DNA of 64,000 nt from Dipetalonema caudispina (GCA_013365325.1 JABVXV010000039.1:186001-250000); one strand, 5' to 3'. Positions 42,301 to 56,264 are shown, numbered from the stretch's first letter. Notes: generated from the letters alone by a model not told the origin. Program-made: numbers and translations.

Positions 42301-45300
42301 AACCAATTACTGTAAGAACACTGTCCGATTTACCGTCACTACCTCCTAGCGATGTTAGGTATGTTATACGCTACTTCCAAAGTATTATCCAATTTTGGTT
42401 CCAAGTGGTACATTTCTTAACACAGTTTTACTTTTGTTTGTGAACTGTTTAAATACCCAGCCATTCCTAGGATAAAGTTCTTACAACTTGTTTTGCAGAG
42501 CTGAAGCAATTTCAACTACCTCTATCCTTGTACAGTGGATACCATTATCAGTGGAAGATAGGAACGGTATTCTGACCGGATATCGGATAAAGTATAAAAC
42601 AAAATTGCGTGGTGCAAAGGGCAATACTTTAGTGGTTGATGGAAACAACAGTTCATATACTATATCAGGTCTCGAACCTGGTACACAATATATGCTTCGA
42701 GTTGCGGCTGTTAATCAGGTTGTTTACTGAATTTTATAAATGAGATTGTCAGATAATCATTACATCTTCGTTTATGACTTGTAATAGGAAAATAATTTCC
42801 ATTTTAGGAAGTATAGCATTTTCCCCCGCTTTTCGAAATGTTGGCTGCTGAGATTTATCCATGATATTTCAGAATGGATCTGGTCCAAATTCAGATTGGC
42901 TTCATGTTGACACACCGTTGGAAGATAAAGATGAAGGACAAGTGGCTGGGCCACCACTCTCGCTTAAAGTTCAGCCATTTCTGGATTCAATCCGGCTTTC
43001 ATGGCTACCACCTAGAGATGATAGTGTTATGATTCGCGGTTACCTTGTGAGTTTCTATTCACTGCTTACTGTGATTATTGACATTTCAATGAGCATTGGT
43101 TCTAATATAGTAATACTTAAATGATATGCATAATTATCTCATTATGCCTGTATTAATATACAGTGTCAATAGAATTCCAGCTCCTACATCGTTTAAATTG
43201 ACCCATTCTACATCTGTTTCAAGAATTCAAAAAATCAAATTTTTTAGATTGGTTGGGGAATCAACATTCCGGACGTGGATCAAGTGAAGGTGCCAGCAAG
43301 TTTACGGTTCTATACGATTAGTGGTTTGAGACCGGGCCGTGATTACGTGATTTCGTTGCGTGCGTACAATATGATAGGAAATGGTTTTCCAATCTATGAA
43401 ACAGTTCGAACCCTTTCTCCGGATTCTAAATCCATTGTAAGTGGACAACAAAACAGCAAAGATTCCGGACGAAGTGAAACACCTATTGGTGTTAGGGCAT
43501 TGACACTTTCGTCGTCATCGATCAGAGTAACGTGGAGTGATGCTGAAATGGATATACCTTATTCAAGGCAGTACACTGTACGATATGGTTCCAGGTTTGT
43601 AGGTTTTTTATTAGCAAATTTTTAAAATCATTTTTTTAAAGCGGCTTTTTTTCCAAGCTTACTTCTCATTTCGAAAACATATGCAAGATATAAATTGGCT
43701 GGTTTTTTTCACCCTACATCCATTTAACAAATTTTGAGATCAATTTAAGTTTACGCAATGTTGAGCAATCAGTGTTTGATAAACAGATAAGTAGTTAGAT
43801 AAAGGAATACTTACTAAAGTGATATTTGTCCTATATTTTAATACTGAGCTTAATAATAGCTTTTAATTCAGTGTCGAGAATGATGGACAGCGGCGTTATA
43901 TTAATACATCTGAACTTGAAGTAGTTATCGAAGGATTACGGCCCAATACACAATACGAATTTGCAGTACGAGTCAATGCTGGAAAGTAAGGATTTCACAA
44001 TATTTCAATCAAAAAAATATATGTGAAAATAATTAGTTACCTGTTGCGGATGCAGTCATTCTACTAATAGAATCACTGTTTTGTTTAAGCAATGGCTTCT
44101 CCAGGTCTAGAAAATCATTTCAGAGGTTATTTTAAAGGGTATTTTTAATGACATCGTTACCAACATTCATAGTGCTTTTGAAATTGAGTCGATTAAAGTT
44201 GCAAATAAATATGTATTTTATTAGAGAATATTTCAAATACTATAATTTTAGCTGTTGATAATATTATTAGTCAGAGATTGCCGTTCATTTATCATTCGAC
44301 TGAAGCCATTTTCTTGTCTTATGTCATTAATCTTTCCGTTTCTCAAGCAGATCGGAATGTTTGCTTTTATCCTGCTGAACCCTTGACATAAATCTAAGAT
44401 AATCTCCCGCATTGGTATTACCTTTAATGCAAATTTCTTTTAGTCGGATTTCACGATAATGTAACAAATTTTCTAAAAAATATTGATTTTAAACTACTGA
44501 GCTGGGCAATAGAATAGTTCTTCATCTTAAAGATAATTATGCAAAAATCTTTAACATGACTGCAGAGAGTGATCAGAAATTATCAGTAGAATTATTGATT
44601 ATCCCAGTAAATAAATGTGTACATTGTCTTAATACTAATTCAAATTGGTATGACTACGGTGAATAGGTGGTGCAATCGGTATCAGTGCGGTGTGGTAATT
44701 TTGCGCTGTTAGTTCAGTTCAAAAGTTATGTTATAGCTTGCGGTTAGTCATCAGAGAAGCCAGTGATGAATGTGTCATGCTAATCATGAAGGAAATTCGG
44801 TTATTTCCATTAACCATGTTGTAAAGCAAAAGAACTGAGGCTTCATATTCCAATAGAAAATGTAATGTAGAAAAAAGTGGCAGAGATTTTGTTGAAGAAA
44901 ATTCTTTCAAGGTCCTCATCCATGTGGTCCATGACTGCAGTAAATTCGACAGCCCCAGCACCACCGTCGAGTGCACCACGTGACTTGACCATCATGCAGC
45001 CAACCGATGGCGATCCGCAAACATTGATATTGAACTGGCAACCTCCCAAGTATGCTAATGGCGATATTGAAGGTATAAATTTGGGCATATTTTGGAGACT
45101 AATAAAAATATACGTGCTTGGCATTTTGCATTTTGTTACTACTGATAGTATGGATGTCTTATTTGACTAACAAATTTTAGTTTTTACCACACATTCCGCT
45201 CATTTACTTATAGCTTGTACTTGTATGTGAAATAATTGAGTTTTTAGCAGTCGGTTTATTAACTATGCAGATTAAGTTTTAACGAGAATGTTGAAATGTT

Positions 45301-48300
45301 CTGGTTAGTTATTGTTTTTTTGTCGTGATATTCCAAGCACTTTTTCATAATAGTAAATAATAATAGCAATATAACAGTTACATTTTAAAAAGAGAAAAAG
45401 AATTAAGAAATGAATCATACTAATTGTTTATAACTTACCACATAAGCAAAATGTTATTCTTCTGAGATATATTCATATAATATATATACATAAGTCCTAT
45501 AGAATTATATAAAATTGATACTAGGAAATGTTTTGTAAATGAATATAGTAGAAAAGGTTTACAGTGGATATAACTTGGTTTTTTATATTGGCTCAAAAAA
45601 AGACTAGAAAATTGTGATATCAATGTGATTATAATAAAGAATATATTAAACAATTTATTAAGTTTATCTTAAAATTTCGAAAGTTGTGTAAGATTCAAAA
45701 AATATATTTTTACTTTAGAATTTTGGAAATTTTTGTTTATTTCAGAGTACTTGGTGTATTATGCAGATCGATCGGATGCACCGGATAAGGACTGGGTTCT
45801 GGATGGGGTAAAAGGTGACCATTTATCAATCAAACTAACCAATTTATTGCCACGACAGACGTATTTCTTTAAAGTTCAAGCGCGTAATATCAAAGGATAT
45901 GGTCCGTTGTCCCCGACATTACAGTTTGTTCCTGGTGCAGCACCACCGCGGTTATTCCAGGTTTATCTAAAAATCATTTTTTCTTAACTTCTTTAATTTA
46001 TTTACGCAAGTAATTATTACGAGGTTGCAATGAATGTGGAAATCCCTTGTTACCCGACGATCTCGTAAATCCAACTTTATTTTCAAAAACCTCATTCTTT
46101 ATCAGATTTATCTTTACCAGTGATTTCTTTGACTACAGAAGTGGTTCCTTAAATTACAACTGAATTTCTAGCAAATGTTGCATTTACTCATGTATTAAAA
46201 AAAAAAAAAAAATTTCCGATGTTTTTATTTCAGAGTGTTGACATTGATTTGGAAGCTCCTCGCCTGACGCTGTTTTCTACACCAGCTTATTTGGCTTTCA
46301 TGGCAGCAACCTTTGTCCTGTTAATGATGTTGCTGATCACGGTGGTTTGGTATGTGAGATCAAAGAATAACAAGAAATCAACAGCCTCAGGCTATATGCG
46401 TGGAAGAAAACAAATGAGAAATGGCAAAGGGCCTCCCGATTTATGGATTAATCATCACAGCGGGGGACACCAAATACATGAACCGGGTACTTTTTGCTCA
46501 GCTTTCGAAATTGAAGTTGATTTGTCTTTCGAGCTGTGAATTGAATTGAACTGTGATTGATTTTAAATGCTTACTTTTGTTCTTTCAGCTACTTAACTCT
46601 CAGTAATTCGCGTTGCTTTAATCGTATCCGCTTCTTGCTTGCTTATTCTGTTCGTTGTTTTAAGTTTAGGCAAATTCAGTTGTAAAATGAGGGACAGATG
46701 GCATGTGTGGCTTAAGCGTTGCCGTATATTTTGATAAGAATGGGGAGAAATTAACTGTGTTTCATCTTAATTTTCACAATGATTTGAACATTCATACATC
46801 CTCATCTCTAGTTATAAACCTTGGCCAAACGTTTACTTGGAGCTTGTCGTTTGATATAGTAGGTCAAATTCCGTAATTGTAGTATTTAAACAATTCCGCA
46901 TGATAAATTCACTCATAGTTTTTCCCAATTTTGCTTTTGTTATGAATTAGAATTAATGTGAGTATTTGTTGTGTTCCATTCTATCAAAATACATGGCAAC
47001 ATGTGCATCATCCTATTCTGAGCACTGTCAAGCCATTTTAGTTTCAAGATCATGTCAGTGCTGAAATTTGCAATCCTAGAATTACCCGATCAGGCGATCC
47101 TCCATTTTGAATATTTTAAAAACCGCGTGTTTGTAACTGGAAACCGGAGTGTGAATCATTATAGAGAATCTGGTTGAAGAAGCTCTTGCAACATCGTCAA
47201 ATGATTTAAATCACTGCGATGATGTGATCGAAATGATCGATTCACCACGATCTCAATATCTTGCTGTCCAAGGTGCTGCTTCGCTTTTCTTTTGCATAGT
47301 TCAATTTTTTCCATAGCTTGTGTTTTTGGCAGATTTCATTTTGCTATCAGTTTTCATTGTTTGTTTGTTATTACAGAAAGGAAAATAAGTGTATGCCAGC
47401 AGTGCACATTTCGCTACACATCCATTTGTGAAATACAGAGATGCATGCATGCATATATTTTTAAAAAGTTTGTGTTCGGTCCTCTATGATCCCTTATATA
47501 ACGTGACATTCCATTTTCTTTGAGTGAGATGTAAACGAATAAGATGTTAACTGCAAGGTTTTTTGAGCGTCGTTAATTAATTTATCATTCCATTTTAGTT
47601 TTCAGATGGTTTTACTTTTTCTAGCTCTTTCTTGCTAAGTAACTGAGGTAACAAACTTAGGGCATACATATACCTTGCGTTCAGTTTTCCTGTCTTTTGC
47701 ACTTATATGTATTTTGCATGTGTGCACAAAGAATGTTAAACGTTTGTAGCATGTTGCCATTTCACTACAAGTTATGAGGGCTAGTGCTTTAGCATGTTGT
47801 GATTTGATTGTGGGACAAAAACGCATTTAGCGTCAATATAGGTTGGCAATGTGATATTTTTTAGTGCAATACGATGTTATTCAGTGCAGTTGTATGCAAA
47901 TCATATAATCTTGAAAATTGTGTAACTCGGTGTATTGTGCACTTTTCACGATGAGCTATCCAATGGAAGGTCACCGAATTTCAGCTCACTTCACCGATCC
48001 CGAGTACATCGAATCGAGGATGACGCAGTCGGCTCATGATGGTATCAGTCAACGACGGCGGCCTGTGGGAAAAGCGGAATTGATTTCCACTCATACCGTT
48101 GTGTCACAGAATCCATTGCCCGGAATTGTAACTGGTGATTGTAAGTGTGATCGTATTGATAGTAGTGTTACTGTATTGCTTGTTAAAGTTAAGAGTATTT
48201 AAATTGCATCAGCTTTACCTTTATGTGCGGTTCGTTACCTTACGTGGATAGTTTGATATTGCTTGTAGCATCATCGCTCAGTTTGTATTACAAGTTCTTA

Positions 48301-50240
48301 AAGATCGGTAACTTTTCTTTCGTAGCTGCCTTCACCTCAAGTTCTTCCGTTGAATGTCTTTGAAAATTTATAACATGATGCATTTGCAAATTTCTCTTCG
48401 GTAATGCTAGAGTTATGTTTTGTCTATTTCTAATGCCTCACTTATGGTGGGATTTTATAAGATGTAATTAAATTACTAATGTAACATGAAAACGTTGAGA
48501 TTTTAGCTGTTCTCGACAATTGTTGTAAGTTTCCTCCGATGAGTAATCTGCCAGATGCTCATACTACCCTACTTATTGTTTAAGTTTCCCTAAAGAGGGA
48601 TTTTGTATTCGCATGGTACTTGTTTTAGACGGATAGTGTAGGTATTCACGAATACCTAGAAATAATGCCAATAATTCTCTTTCCAGACCTCTTTCTAATC
48701 ACTTTTATCAGCACATCGCACTTGAGCAAGATAAATTTTGGTAGTTCATAGCTCCCTCTTGGGTTTTTCACATTTCTTCCTAATACTTCAGTAAGCACTA
48801 GATTCAGGTAATGGTACTTTAACACGAAGTTATCATCAGTCATCGACTAGTCTTGAAGGACGACAAAGAACTCCTCAGATTGTTTACACAAATACAGGAC
48901 GACATCAGGTTTCTTCTTTTGTTTGATTTTAAAATGTAAGCAGTTCTGAATTTACTTCCTTACATTTTGATCTTGTTATCTCATGGAGAAAATTATATTC
49001 TGAGTAAAAGGAGTTAGCAATAACGGTTAGGTAATTTGCTTGACGCACCGACTTACTCAGATATATGGAATTCATACATTCTTGCTTAAGAAAATCAGTT
49101 GAAAAAGTATCGAAAGATCAAATCCCCATGAAGTTTGCACTTATTTGAAGTGAACTAAACTCGAGTTGACATAAACCAACGTAAACTGCGATGAAGTGAA
49201 GATTGCATTATCATGTTGCCAATATTTTACTGTACAATGAAGAGCAGATATTAAAAAGTAGAAACTGTTGAAAGTTTATTTTCTTTAGGTAGCTAAAATC
49301 GATTTTTCCGACCATAGCTCGACGTACAGTTCGTCTCAGGCACTTCACATATCCACCCCACCTCCACCTCAGTTACCCAATCAAGGACCACCTGTTGCTC
49401 CACCCGCTCAATTGCTCAGCAGCGATGGTTATCGGACGTTACGCAGAAATTCTGTCAATTCAAATCCATTAAAATCATTTACACAACTTGCTGGGGCACC
49501 ACCACCAATCACTCCCACATCAGGTATGTTAACTTTTGTTTGTAGAAGAAAAAGAAAAATGGATTGATTGAATTAATTACTCGTGTATTGTTGCGAACAC
49601 ATTGTATTTTCCTTATGTCCTCATTAATTACTATTTAATTTCTGTCCTTTATCTGATATTTGTGTTTAGTTGAACATCAGAATCATCTATAGATGAACAT
49701 TACTAGGGTCAGGTGAACGAATGGCACACGTTGTTAGACCTCTAGTTGTTGCATCGCCGAATACTAGAAACGGAAAGCCTGCTGGTGTTGTTATTGGTCA
49801 GAAATCGTCTCATGTTCCTGTGGGACGTGCAGCTGCACAACCGCGTGTTAATGTCAATAATATTTATGCACCATATGCATCTTGTGCGGTGCCGGAGAAA
49901 GCTACATTGCAGCGTGAAAATGTTATTGGAGCGCAACCACTGCAGGTTCTTCTTTTGTTTGTTTTCACCAGAACTATAAAATTTTGATTTGATGATCTCA
50001 TATGTTTGCGGTAAGCTTGTTTGATTCTCTTGATTCTGAAATGCAGTAATACTGCATCCAGAAAGTTTCGATTTCGTCAATTAGTAAGTTTAGAATCATT
50101 ACACTTTTTTTTCCCTTTAGGGGATTTCAAGATTTCAGGCTTCAGCTTCTACAGAAGAACTGAATGCCCAGATGGAAAATTTGGATACAATGATCGATGA
50201 TCTACAAGCGCTTCAACATGAATTCAGTGCAGCTACGTAA
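33327..50240 (+). CDS. unc-40: UNC-40/DCC/neogenin netrin receptor, 27 exons seen, 1421 aa plus an unidentified signal-peptide exon (5' partial)
   Basis: Exons: 33327-33498, 37693-37857, 38030-38096, 38268-38325, 38738-38896, 39018-39178, 39322-39448, 39580-39641, 39762-39848, 40099-40222, 41178-41352, 41571-41718, 41906-42070, 42201-42358, 42499-42718, 42873-43046, 43248-43594, 43872-43985, 44912-45072, 45746-45960, 46234-46486, 47165-47272, 47985-48140, 48808-48908, 49289-49523, 49713-49945, 50121-50240. Alternative acceptors exist at 37705 and 49707. The receptor binds netrin (UNC-6) and steers axons and migrating cells. Domains: four Ig domains, each with its Cys pair and Y-x-C (for example YQC, YRC, YTC, YQC); six fibronectin III domains from about 41.2 to 45.9 kb; a transmembrane helix at 46270-46350; a P1 motif PPDLWI near 46433; a proline-rich P2-like stretch near 49350-49420; and a C-terminal P3 motif ([17 protein letters not shown]) at about 50155-50205. 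The 4 Ig + 6 FN plan separates it from SAX-3/Robo (5+3). Length fits the family (human DCC 1447 aa). The start codon was not found. Confidence 0.93.
33499..37692 (+). other. Large intron splitting the first Ig domain of unc-40
   Basis: 4.2 kb between the two exons that together encode Ig1. The donor GTGTAAGT is strong. No nested gene is supported on either strand; the frames present are short and without domains. Confidence 0.7.
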
Positions 50241-52262
50241 TTGGTAGTATATTGTCGGTTGGTTATGACATAAGAGCTATCTTTAACCCAGCACCAATTT
50301 CTCAAAAACTCCTCAGCAAGCTGGTTGCTGTTGATCTCAATTCTCGGTGTGTTTTATTAAATGGATACGTATAAATCGGATGTATAGTAGCACTCGATGA
50401 ATGGTCACGTTTTACTAGCTTTTGTCATGATCCATTTTACATAGTGCTGGATTACCGAGATAGTTTTGAGCGTCGACAAGTTGATTTAGTAAGATATTGG
50501 ATGATAGGATGATCGTCAGAACTGTAATCATCAAGTCAATGTCTTGTGCCCATTATGGTAGCTTTTCATCACCTCTTTTTTCGTGACGTCTTATTCACTG
50601 CAGATAAATTTTTATTTCTGAATTAGTTATCAAATTCTCTTTGATACTTGTCGACGTTATGTTCAAATAAAGGCCTGAAATCACGCCTTCTTGTTTTATT
50701 TTATCGTTTTTTAGAATTTTTCACTAGGATTCATTAAAATATGAACCGCTTCTGATACACATAAATAATTTTGTTGTTGAGATTTGTTGATGTTACTAGT
50801 ATATTGTCAGACTGGATTGGAATATCTTATCATCAGGATATGTAGCTAACTAGCTGCGTTTTGCCTCTGAACTTTGGGTTAATTGGGAACAGCGTGCGTT
50901 CTATAGATTTATAAATCCAAAGTCTTTTACAAAAGTAAATGTAAATTCAAATCTAAGAAGGATAGAATAAAAAAAACAGAGATATACGTGAGGAATTTCT
51001 GGTTCTCTCCTTCTTTTTGTATTTGGCCAGCAACTCTTGCGATCAGTTTTGTTACTTGGTTTTCATCAGAATCAGAAACTTATAAGAGATTTACCCGATA
51101 CTGTATTTCCTTTGTGATATAGGAATTGAGGAGATAAAGAGGGGGAAATTAGTTGAATTTTTTTATTTCTTGCCTAAGCTCGAGCACATCTGAAACGTTA
51201 CATTTCATGTTGTTTTGTTGTTTTTTTCTTTAACAAATATACTTTGCACCGATATCTCACTATATTCTTTCTTACCTAGGTATCTGATTAATTTTCGCTA
51301 AATCTTGCTTAAGTTAATTCATTGGCCAACAAATCAGACTTTGTTGCCTTATTTAGTCGAATGCTTTCAACTTTGTTAATTTTTTAGATTTCAATTTTTG
51401 GATTGCCATAACTCCCTCATTTAAAATATCAAAAAAATTTGATACATGGGAAAACATTCAAACTATCCCTAGCTCTTTCGTTTCCATGCCTTTTGGAATT
51501 TGCTTGCCTCACATAGGACCAGCAATTTGCAGTTCATAAGTTTGTGACCTCCGCAGTTGATTCGGATATATTACTCATTCGTTACAATTAACATTTTAAA
51601 AGAAAGCACTCATGCAAAACGTAATAAATTGTTTGAAATGTTGAGCTGTCACTTTGATGTTTGTTAATATGATATGGAAGTTTCAAGTTTATTACATGAA
51701 CTTTATGTGTAGAATATTCTCGTATGAATTTCTCTACAGTAATTTACTTTACTTTTACTAGATGTTAACAAATTTAATAAATTTGGGTAAATTCGGTGAT
51801 TTTTTGAAATATTTATGAGGTTCGGTAAAATGGTTTTATAGGTTGAAAATGCTTTATGACAAAAAAAAAAAACTCATCAGAATTTGATAAGAATTATAAT
51901 TATCCTATAATTTGTGCTTTCTTTTCATCTTTCTCTCTTTTTCATTCAATGATGCAAATAATTGAACATTTCGCTTTCATATTGTTGATCATCTTGTACT
52001 ATTGTGCATTAAAAGTTTGGATGTATGTATTACCACTGATTCCCTTTATGAGAAATAAATGGATTTTTTCAATCTTACTGAATTTCTCGAATCTATTTCC
52101 TTCAAAAGAAGAAAAAAAAAAAAAAAAAAAGGAAAAGAAATATGAAAGCTAGGAGTGAATAAAAACTCAATTACTGATAATGCTTCGTCTTCACCTGGAA
52201 GAATATATAAAAGTGGTTGAATGATTTCAAATTAATCATTTCTTATATCTTACATACTTCTT
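50241..52262. other. unc-40 3' region and intergenic DNA
   Basis: It holds the unc-40 3' UTR with a candidate polyadenylation signal AATAAA at 50666-50671. The rest is AT-rich with no supported gene. A frame at about 51856-52152 is low-complexity and ends in poly-Lys from an A-tract. Confidence 0.55.
50666..50671 (+). terminator. Candidate unc-40 polyadenylation signal
   Basis: AATAAA 426 nt downstream of the unc-40 stop. Confidence 0.4.
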
Positions 52263-52739
52263 ATGTGGTCTTTTCCTTTAACACTTTTAATTGGTATTTT
52301 ATTTATTAGTGATATTCATCCACAAGCATGGCAATGTTACGATTTACTTGAGCAATGCATTAATGATAGTGATGGTTTTTTGGATATCAGTAAGATTAAC
52401 TCGAGTAATATCAATTATTTTTGTGAAAATTACACTCAATCATTTATTCCATGTTTAGCAAATGGTGTAAGTTATGCAAATTTTTTATTTATTGTTGATT
52501 TTTTTTCTTTTATCAGATTTTGAAAATCGTTTTATATTATCCTTTATTAAGATGATTTTGAGATATTCAAATGATTTCAATATTTACTAATTGTTTAGAT
52601 ATCATTTCTGCGGTAAAACTATTCAAAGATCATTTGTAGCTTTTAAAGAAATAAGACTTTTTTTTTTATCCTTTTGTTTGTGATTATTTTTACTAATCGT
52701 AATCGACAGGTTACAATAAATTCAAATAAACTATAAAAT

Positions 52740-52771
<32 letters not shown>

Positions 52772-53820
52772 GTGACTTGAAAATTGTATGAACTGTTTCG
52801 AAATTAAACATACAAGACATTATTATGTCATTTATTTTTTTTTTTTTTTTTTAAGATGAATGAAAAACCGGGTGTTACATATCGTGAAAGATTTCTAATC
52901 CTTCGTAAATGTATCGAAAATGATCGATCAGGACAGAATAATTTGGTATGAAATTAGAAGAGAAAAATTTGATGAAATTTATTTACCATTTCAAAAAAGA
53001 GATTATGTGGAAGAATTTTGCAGGAAAATACAACGAATATGATAAAAATTCTACGTTTATATCTATACAGCTGCATTTATAATAGTATGGTAGATATGTC
53101 GCAGAGCAGTTGCTTTAAGTAACAATATTTATCTCTTCAAAATTTTCATTTTTTTTTTTTTTTTTTCTTTTTTTTGAATAACTTCAAATAATTTATTGTT
53201 GATAGTATTAAAACTACAAAATTTTCATAAATTGCACACAGAAAAATATGTGTAAAAATTGTGAATTATTGATCTATTGATATAAATTAAATTACAATAA
53301 CGTCAAGCTATTTATTTGCTAAATTTTAAATTTCCAGTAAATTGGTTCAAAATTGTGTGGAAAAAAATCCAACAGCTCAGAAATGTTACTACTGGTCATG
53401 TAAAAGTGAAGATTTTTTAACACTTAGAAGATCCAATGTTCTCCTTCCAAAAGTGGCTGAAGAAAATGATGACATTAAGAAGTTTATTGAATCAAGTAAG
53501 GAAATAGAAAAGTTCAAAATCAAAAATAATATTATGAAGTAGCATTACATTTTGGATAATGCGATCAAAGTTCATATTGATATTCTTTGTATCAAGAAAG
53601 AATTAATCATTTTAAGAAAAATGAATAGGAAGAAATAATATATAAATCGAGCTATATTATAGTTGATGATAATAAAACTGGAAAGTGGAAAAGAATGGAA
53701 ATTGCAGAAAAATCAATCGTCCAAAACGGAAACTATCAAATAATGGAACGGAAATTTGCCATCTATTTAGCCATATATTTATATCTTATACATTCATTTG
53801 ATATTGAATTAATGAACTAA
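52263..53820 (+). CDS. Secreted or membrane-anchored ten-cysteine protein, copy A (5 exons, 219 aa), family not recognised
   Basis: Exons: 52263-52466, 52856-52945, 53024-53118, 53338-53495, 53708-53820; phases join to 660 nt. The ATG opens a clear signal peptide (MWSFPLTLLIGILFISDIHP), so the mature protein should enter the secretory pathway. Ten cysteines recur in the neighbouring copy in the same order: C-x5-C, C-x9-C, then RKC, SC, SCF, NC and C-x4-C. Sequons for N-glycosylation include NDS, NSS and NYT. Exon 5 adds a hydrophobic segment (FAIYLAIYLYLIHSF) that corresponds to the hydrophobic C-terminus of copy B, so the spliced product is probably membrane-anchored. If the GTAAGG donor at 53496 is not used, exon 4 reads on to a stop at 53540-53542 and gives a soluble 212-aa form. 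Introns 1-3 fall at the same phases as in copy B. AATAAA follows at 53846. Function unknown; cysteine-rich secreted families are common in nematodes, but I cannot name this one. Confidence 0.8.
52741..52770. repeat. Poly-A tract (30 A) in intron 1 of copy A
   Basis: Uninterrupted A run, followed within 100 nt by a poly-T run at the end of the same intron. Confidence 0.95.
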
Positions 53821-54612
53821 ATATCAATCCCTGAAAAGATGAAATAATAAATAAATCATTTCATCCATTTATCATTCCTTCGTATTAAATTTATTATATA
53901 GAATTTCTGAAATTTCAATTTCTTCAAATTTAATAAAAATTATTATGATTGTAAACAATTGCACGATAAATAATTTTGTAAGTAAAACAACAGTAACATG
54001 ATAAGAAGATAAATGCATTAAAAGTATAGAAGAAAGTGATAGTATTAATTATATGATAGGAAATTAATCACAAATCAATAAGTTTATCATTAATTCAATC
54101 ATTCTATTAAAAACTTGAGCAGTTTTTTTTTTTTTTCGTAAATTACCTCAACCCAATATGTTATATAATGAAATACAAGAAAAATTCATTTTTCCTTCCT
54201 TCTCATACTTTTTACATTACAATATCATATAGGTTGAATATTTTTGCCAAAAAAAAAAAGAAAAAAAAGAAAAGTCATGAAAACAAAAGGAATATTTTAA
54301 TTTATATTCACTGAAATGAAATGAAATGAAAATTTGTTAAGTGACATACAAATAGATGTATTGTGTATAGATTTAAAATATGCTGATATTTTTAAAATTA
54401 TTTCCTATATTTGCATATTTAAAAAAAAAAAAAAAAAAGGAAAAAATGAAGTTTAAAACATTTTATGCAAATGTTAAAAAAATGTTAAGAATAGTATAAA
54501 AGTGTTACAATTAATTTCAACTTAAGAAGTGTCATTTTCTCTTCTTTTATTCTTCTTTTCTTTTCTTTTCTTTTTTTTTTTTGTTTCTGTAAATCGATTT
54601 ACTAATAAATTG
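53821..54612. other. Spacer between the tandem copies
   Basis: AT-rich, with the AATAAA of copy A at 53846-53851 and several homopolymer runs. No exon is seen. It should contain the promoter of copy B. Confidence 0.55.
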
Positions 54613-56231
54613 ATGTTAATTATTTCATCAATATTTTCTCTGTTGTTTATTACACCAATTTTTCAAACTTTCAAATTTAATAATAAAAGATGCTATGATA
54701 AGCTAACAGAATGTTCACAAATGGCTAATGATTTTAACTCATTAGATGTTGAACGTATAAATGCAAGTATAATTGCTGAATTCTGCTTCAATTATACACA
54801 TACAATTATTCCATGTTTAGCTAATAAAGTAAACTTATTTCTTTTTTTTTTTTTTTTTTTTTTTTCGTTTCTTTTTAAATCTTTCCGATTTTCCGGATAA
54901 TATTGTAATTATTGATTAATGTTTCATTTTATAAAATTTTTCTACGATACTATCAATACACAGTAAATAATTGTAATGCAAATTACATGAATATCATTTC
55001 AGGCTTATTTCATAAAGGATTTGCTTTTTATATGATGCTATAAAGCATTATAATATTTTAATTAAAGTAATTTCAATAGGACATTTTAAATTTTGCTTCT
55101 CTGTTAGGTAATCATCTTTTGAGATATAATTTAATCGAAATTTAGACTCAAAATTGATTTGTGAAATTTCAAAATTTATTTATTCACCTGATAAAACACT
55201 TGAGATTGCCTTTTTGGAATAATGATACATACAGCTCGGATAGTGTTGTTTATTTGCTAAATAAATTCGGTGAGGAAACAAAAAAAAACCTTCAAATTAT
55301 CTGAAGTTCATTTGATAATAATATCATTGTAACAATTTCAAATGATACCGACAGTTATCAACTTTGAGGGTATGTTTGGATTAAATTTAAATCAAAGATA
55401 ATAAAACTATCAGATAAGCAAAATTAAAATGTTTTACTATAGATATTTTGTACCATAATATTATGAGCCTAATATAAAAAGTGACCTCTTTGAGAAATTG
55501 ACCTGAAATGATATTCATGCAATTTGTACTGCAATTATTTGCTATAAATTTAACTTTGCTAATTATTAGTCAAAAATTTTCAGACATTTAATCAATGTAT
55601 ATCAGTATGTGTGATGAATAGAAAAGGAGTAGGATGATGCAAATGTGGTAGTATTATTTGCATTAAGTTGAAATAAAAGTTGAAAATTTTAGATGGGAGA
55701 AAGAATAGAATCTATCTTTTTCAACAGAAGTCTTATCTTTCAACGTTGCATTAGCAAAGATAATATTAATTATTCTGATACGGTATGCCTTACTTACTTA
55801 AATGAAATTAATTAAATTATCGATAGCTGAAGGAAATGATAGGCATTGCCAATTATTCCAATATAAAATTGATGTAGAACTATCAATTGAAATTTTACTG
55901 TATTAAATTGGACAACTTCAATTTCAACTGATTAAAATAATTCAAAAAGATTTTCTCATACTTAAATGTTTAATTTTGAGCTTTAATTCTCAATTTCTCG
56001 TTAATTAACACCTTAGAATTTCTCAGTTCTTCTCTCATAATATTTCTTTTTCAGAAAAAAATGATACAATTTCAAAAAATTCATCATTTATTCTTGTATG
56101 GTTGTATTTATAACAATGCTTCACATTTGATTGATGATACTGATTGTTTCAAGTTAATTTTTTTTTTTTTTTTTTAACAATATTATCATTTAACTATTTG
56201 CACATTTAATTTTATGGAATTTTTATGATTT

Positions 56232-56264
<33 letters not shown>

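Noticed and set aside
33327..45960. SAX-3/Robo identity for the Ig-FNIII receptor
   Set aside because: Robo has five Ig and three FNIII domains; this protein has four and six, plus DCC-type P1 and P3 motifs.
47918..47984. Upstream part of the open frame around ATG 47951 as coding sequence or an internal start
   Set aside because: No acceptor exists before the ATG, whereas a TTTCAG acceptor at 47984 joins in exact phase to the preceding unc-40 exon.
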